Positions 62,137-64,000 of a stretch of DNA of 64,000 nt are shown in pieces. Position 1 is the stretch's first letter; every line of letters starts with the position of its first letter. This DNA comes from an uncultured Prevotella sp. (GTDB lineage: Bacteria; Bacteroidota; Bacteroidia; Bacteroidales; Bacteroidaceae), in assembly GCA_902800365.1 (NCBI GenBank), contig CADCEF010000021.1, forward strand, positions 62,001-126,000. The letters are read 5' to 3'. The position numbers were made by a program, and so were the translations under genes. The notes below the pieces were generated by a model. It saw only the letters and a list, made by a program, of their open reading frames with translations. It ran no database searches and was not told where the DNA came from.

Positions 62137-64000
62137 GTGAAGAATATTCTTTATCTGCTGCTGGCCGTCATCCTTGTTTGCGCATGTAAACGCGACGCCC
62201 CGCTAACGTTTAAGGCAGGAACCTACGAGGTTACTACCCAGGGACATAATGGCGACATACGCCTAAGTGTTACATTCAGTGATTCGTGCATCACCGACAT
62301 ACTGGTGCTCGAGCAGCACGAGACGCCACATGTGGGCGACTTTGTGTTCGACCAGCTTATTCCTAAGATTATCAGGGCCAACGGAACCGGCATCGATGCT
62401 ATGACAGGTGCCACCGTTTCAAGCAATGCACTTATGGCCGCTGTGATGCAGGCAGCCAAGATGGCTCAGGTGTCAGATACGGCTAAGTTCAAGAGTGCCG
62501 GCCTGCCCATACAGCAGCAGAAGCCTGTCAAGGGCACGTGGGATGTTGTTATTATCGGCGGTGGCGGTGCCGGCATGGCAGCAGCTGCCGAGGCAGCACA
62601 GCAGGGCAACACCGTGCTTATCATCGAGAAGAACGCCGAGGTTGGCGGCAACACTCTTGTGTCGGGTGGCATCTTCCAGAGCGTTATGCCATATCTGGTG
62701 TGGGACCCCGAACATCCCGATGCCACTACTGGCGTGGGCTACGATGGCAAGACCTACGATAAGGTAAAGTCGGGCCCTGGCTGTATAAAAGACCTTGAAA
62801 CCATACTGCAGTGGAGCGAGAAACCCTTCGATGCAGCATATTACACCAAGCACACCTACGAGCCAGGCAACATAGCACTGATGGCGCCCCACGGCATACA
62901 TGTCGAGTATCTGCCCGTGCTGCAAGAGCTTAAAAAAGAGATTACTGCCTATCTGGCCTGGGCTAACCCCAAACTTGCAAGCGGTGTGCCCGAGACTGAC
63001 CTCACGCTGTTTTCTACCAAGAACCTGCACGTGTTCCAGACCTACTACGGCGGCTTGCGCCAAAGCGAGAACAAGCGTGAGTGGGTTTACAGCAACGTAA
63101 ACATGGTTAGGCAGATGGTTGAGCAGGGACAGGAGCTTAAGCCCTGGCTGGCCAAGATGGGTGTCACCTTCCTTGAGCGCCAGATTATTATTGTGGGCGC
63201 ACTGTGGTTCAGAGGCAACAAGATGCTTGGAGCCGACGTCGATACCAATGGCGACGGCACCCCCGAGCACTACGATGGCAACTGGGGCGCTTACGTCATG
63301 GCGCCTTACACCGCATTTGCCAAGGCCAACAAGCAGAACTGCCTGCTCAAGTCAACCTCTGCAACTAAGCTGATAGAAGATGGCAAACGCGTAAAAGGCG
63401 TTAAGGCAGTGATGGCCGATGGCACACCCGTTACGGCTTATGCCCGCAAAGGCGTTATCATAACCACTGGCGGCTATGCTGCCAATATACGTCGCGTTAT
63501 TGCATCCAACAACTACTGGAACTCACAATACCTTACCAGCCGCATGGCCACCACCAACCGCAGTTCTCTCCGTGGAGATGGTATCGATATGGCCAAGAAG
63601 GCAGGTGCGGCACTCACGGGTATGGGGTGGACGCAGCTCATGCCGCTGTCGTATACCGACTATGGCAGTCTGGCTTTCGGCAGCGTGTCCGATGCAGTGT
63701 TCATCAGCCCCCGTAACGGCCGTCGTTTTGTCGACGAGTCGCTTGAGCGCGATGTTCTGTCGGCAGCAGCCTTCGATAACGGCATAACCCTCTACGGTAA
63801 GCAAGGCGCCTACCTTTATATTGGCGGCCAGGAGACCACCGAGCCTAACGAGAAGCGCGGTGTCGACGTGCCAGGCAAGCAGTATGCCCGCAAGCCTGCT
63901 CAGCTGGCCCAGCTTCTTAAGCAGCTCAACATCAACGTTAGTGCCGACACCATACTCAAGGCTATACGCGACTACGATATGGCAGTGATGGACGGCACGC
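62137..64000 (+). CDS. FMN/FAD reductase-like lipoprotein (flavocytochrome-type, 3' end missing)
   Basis: The frame opens at a GTG at 62137 and runs off the window. A lipoprotein signal (VCAC, Cys17) is followed by an FMN-binding domain with DAMTGATVSSNAL (candidate flavinylated Thr93) and an FAD domain with VVIIGGGGAGMAAAAEAAQQ, IIEKNAEVGGNT and VIITTGGYAAN. The order FMN domain then FAD-binding_2 domain is that of UrdA-type urocanate reductases and related extracytoplasmic reductases of fumarate-like acceptors. Haem-binding CxxCH is absent from the visible part. The acceptor cannot be assigned. Confidence 0.85.
   Translation, partial: MKNILYLLLAVILVCACKRDAPLTFKAGTYEVTTQGHNGDIRLSVTFSDSCITDILVLEQHETPHVGDFVFDQLIPKIIRANGTGIDAMTGATVSSNALMAAVMQAAKMAQVSDTAKFKSAGLPIQQQKPVKGTWDVVIIGGGGAGMAAAAEAAQQGNTVLIIEKNAEVGGNTLVSGGIFQSVMPYLVWDPEHPDATTGVGYDGKTYDKVKSGPGCIKDLETILQWSEKPFDAAYYTKHTYEPGNIALMAPHGIHVEYLPVLQELKKEITAYLAWANPKLASGVPETDLTLFSTKNLHVFQTYYGGLRQSENKREWVYSNVNMVRQMVEQGQELKPWLAKMGVTFLERQIIIVGALWFRGNKMLGADVDTNGDGTPEHYDGNWGAYVMAPYTAFAKANKQNCLLKSTSATKLIEDGKRVKGVKAVMADGTPVTAYARKGVIITTGGYAANIRRVIASNNYWNSQYLTSRMATTNRSSLRGDGIDMAKKAGAALTGMGWTQLMPLSYTDYGSLAFGSVSDAVFISPRNGRRFVDESLERDVLSAAAFDNGITLYGKQGAYLYIGGQETTEPNEKRGVDVPGKQYARKPAQLAQLLKQLNINVSADTILKAIRDYDMAVMDGT

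Overview
The window reads as a chromosomal segment from a Bacteroidota genome, most likely a gut or rumen Prevotellaceae. The reasons are TAnnTTTG-type -7 boxes (mostly TATCTTTG or TACCTTTG) just upstream of many start codons, the near absence of Shine-Dalgarno sequences, a SusC/SusD pair behind a hybrid two-component regulator, BlaI/M56 and TlpA-like lipoprotein families, and a GH10 xylanase interrupted by an inserted module, an arrangement known from Prevotella xylanases. The genus call is inference; no rRNA is present.

Layout. 1-5 kb: the 3' part of an S41 protease faces a tight leftward run lemA-ruvB-coaD-ybeY-FMN-binding protein-HAD phosphatase. 5.2-14.3 kb: a TIGR04076 protein, a repeat-rich gap, a PsiD/PSD-type decarboxylase lipoprotein coupled to a GH10 xylanase, a uracil/xanthine permease, a GH30 hydrolase, alanine dehydrogenase and a CE2-type esterase. 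14.3-19.7 kb: dusB, DUF2851, dprA, a DUF2520 protein, a chloramphenicol-acetyltransferase-like protein and a decayed gene. 19.7-20.1 kb: a second repeat-rich gap. 20.1-30.4 kb: M56/BlaI pair, a TlpA/TPR operon with one frameshifted member, a TPR-membrane-HTH regulator and an M23-like/S41 fusion protein. 30.4-34.5 kb: a leftward coenzyme A run, panB-panC-panD-coaBC-coaX. 34.6-46.3 kb: dapB, lepB, a WbqC-like protein, a hybrid two-component regulator broken at two places, and an apparently intact SusC/SusD pair. 46.5-64 kb: mainly housekeeping genes (argS, rnhA, ribD, prmC-recX-comF, pyrE, argH, tRNA-Leu, comM, a Fur-family regulator), several lipoproteins, and an FMN/FAD reductase-like lipoprotein running off the right edge.

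How genes work together. PanB, PanC, PanD, CoaBC, CoaX and the distant CoaD cover most of the route to coenzyme A. GH10, GH30 and the esterase are candidates for hemicellulose breakdown, but they are scattered among unrelated genes rather than built into a polysaccharide utilization locus. The SusC/SusD pair has no enzyme beside it.

The least explained material is non-coding. Two gaps (5.52-5.80 and 19.68-20.06 kb) have the same two-part layout with different sequences: repeats spaced every 22 bp, then about 65 bp later an array of short iterons in inverted orientation. Separately, one block of about 88 bp made of three 9-bp iterons plus a -7 box occurs twice, in front of the acetyltransferase-like gene and of the TPR-HTH regulator gene. 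At 41.2 kb the susC -7 box sits in the loop of a terminator-like hairpin, and at 62.07 kb a terminator-like hairpin starts near the predicted transcription start.
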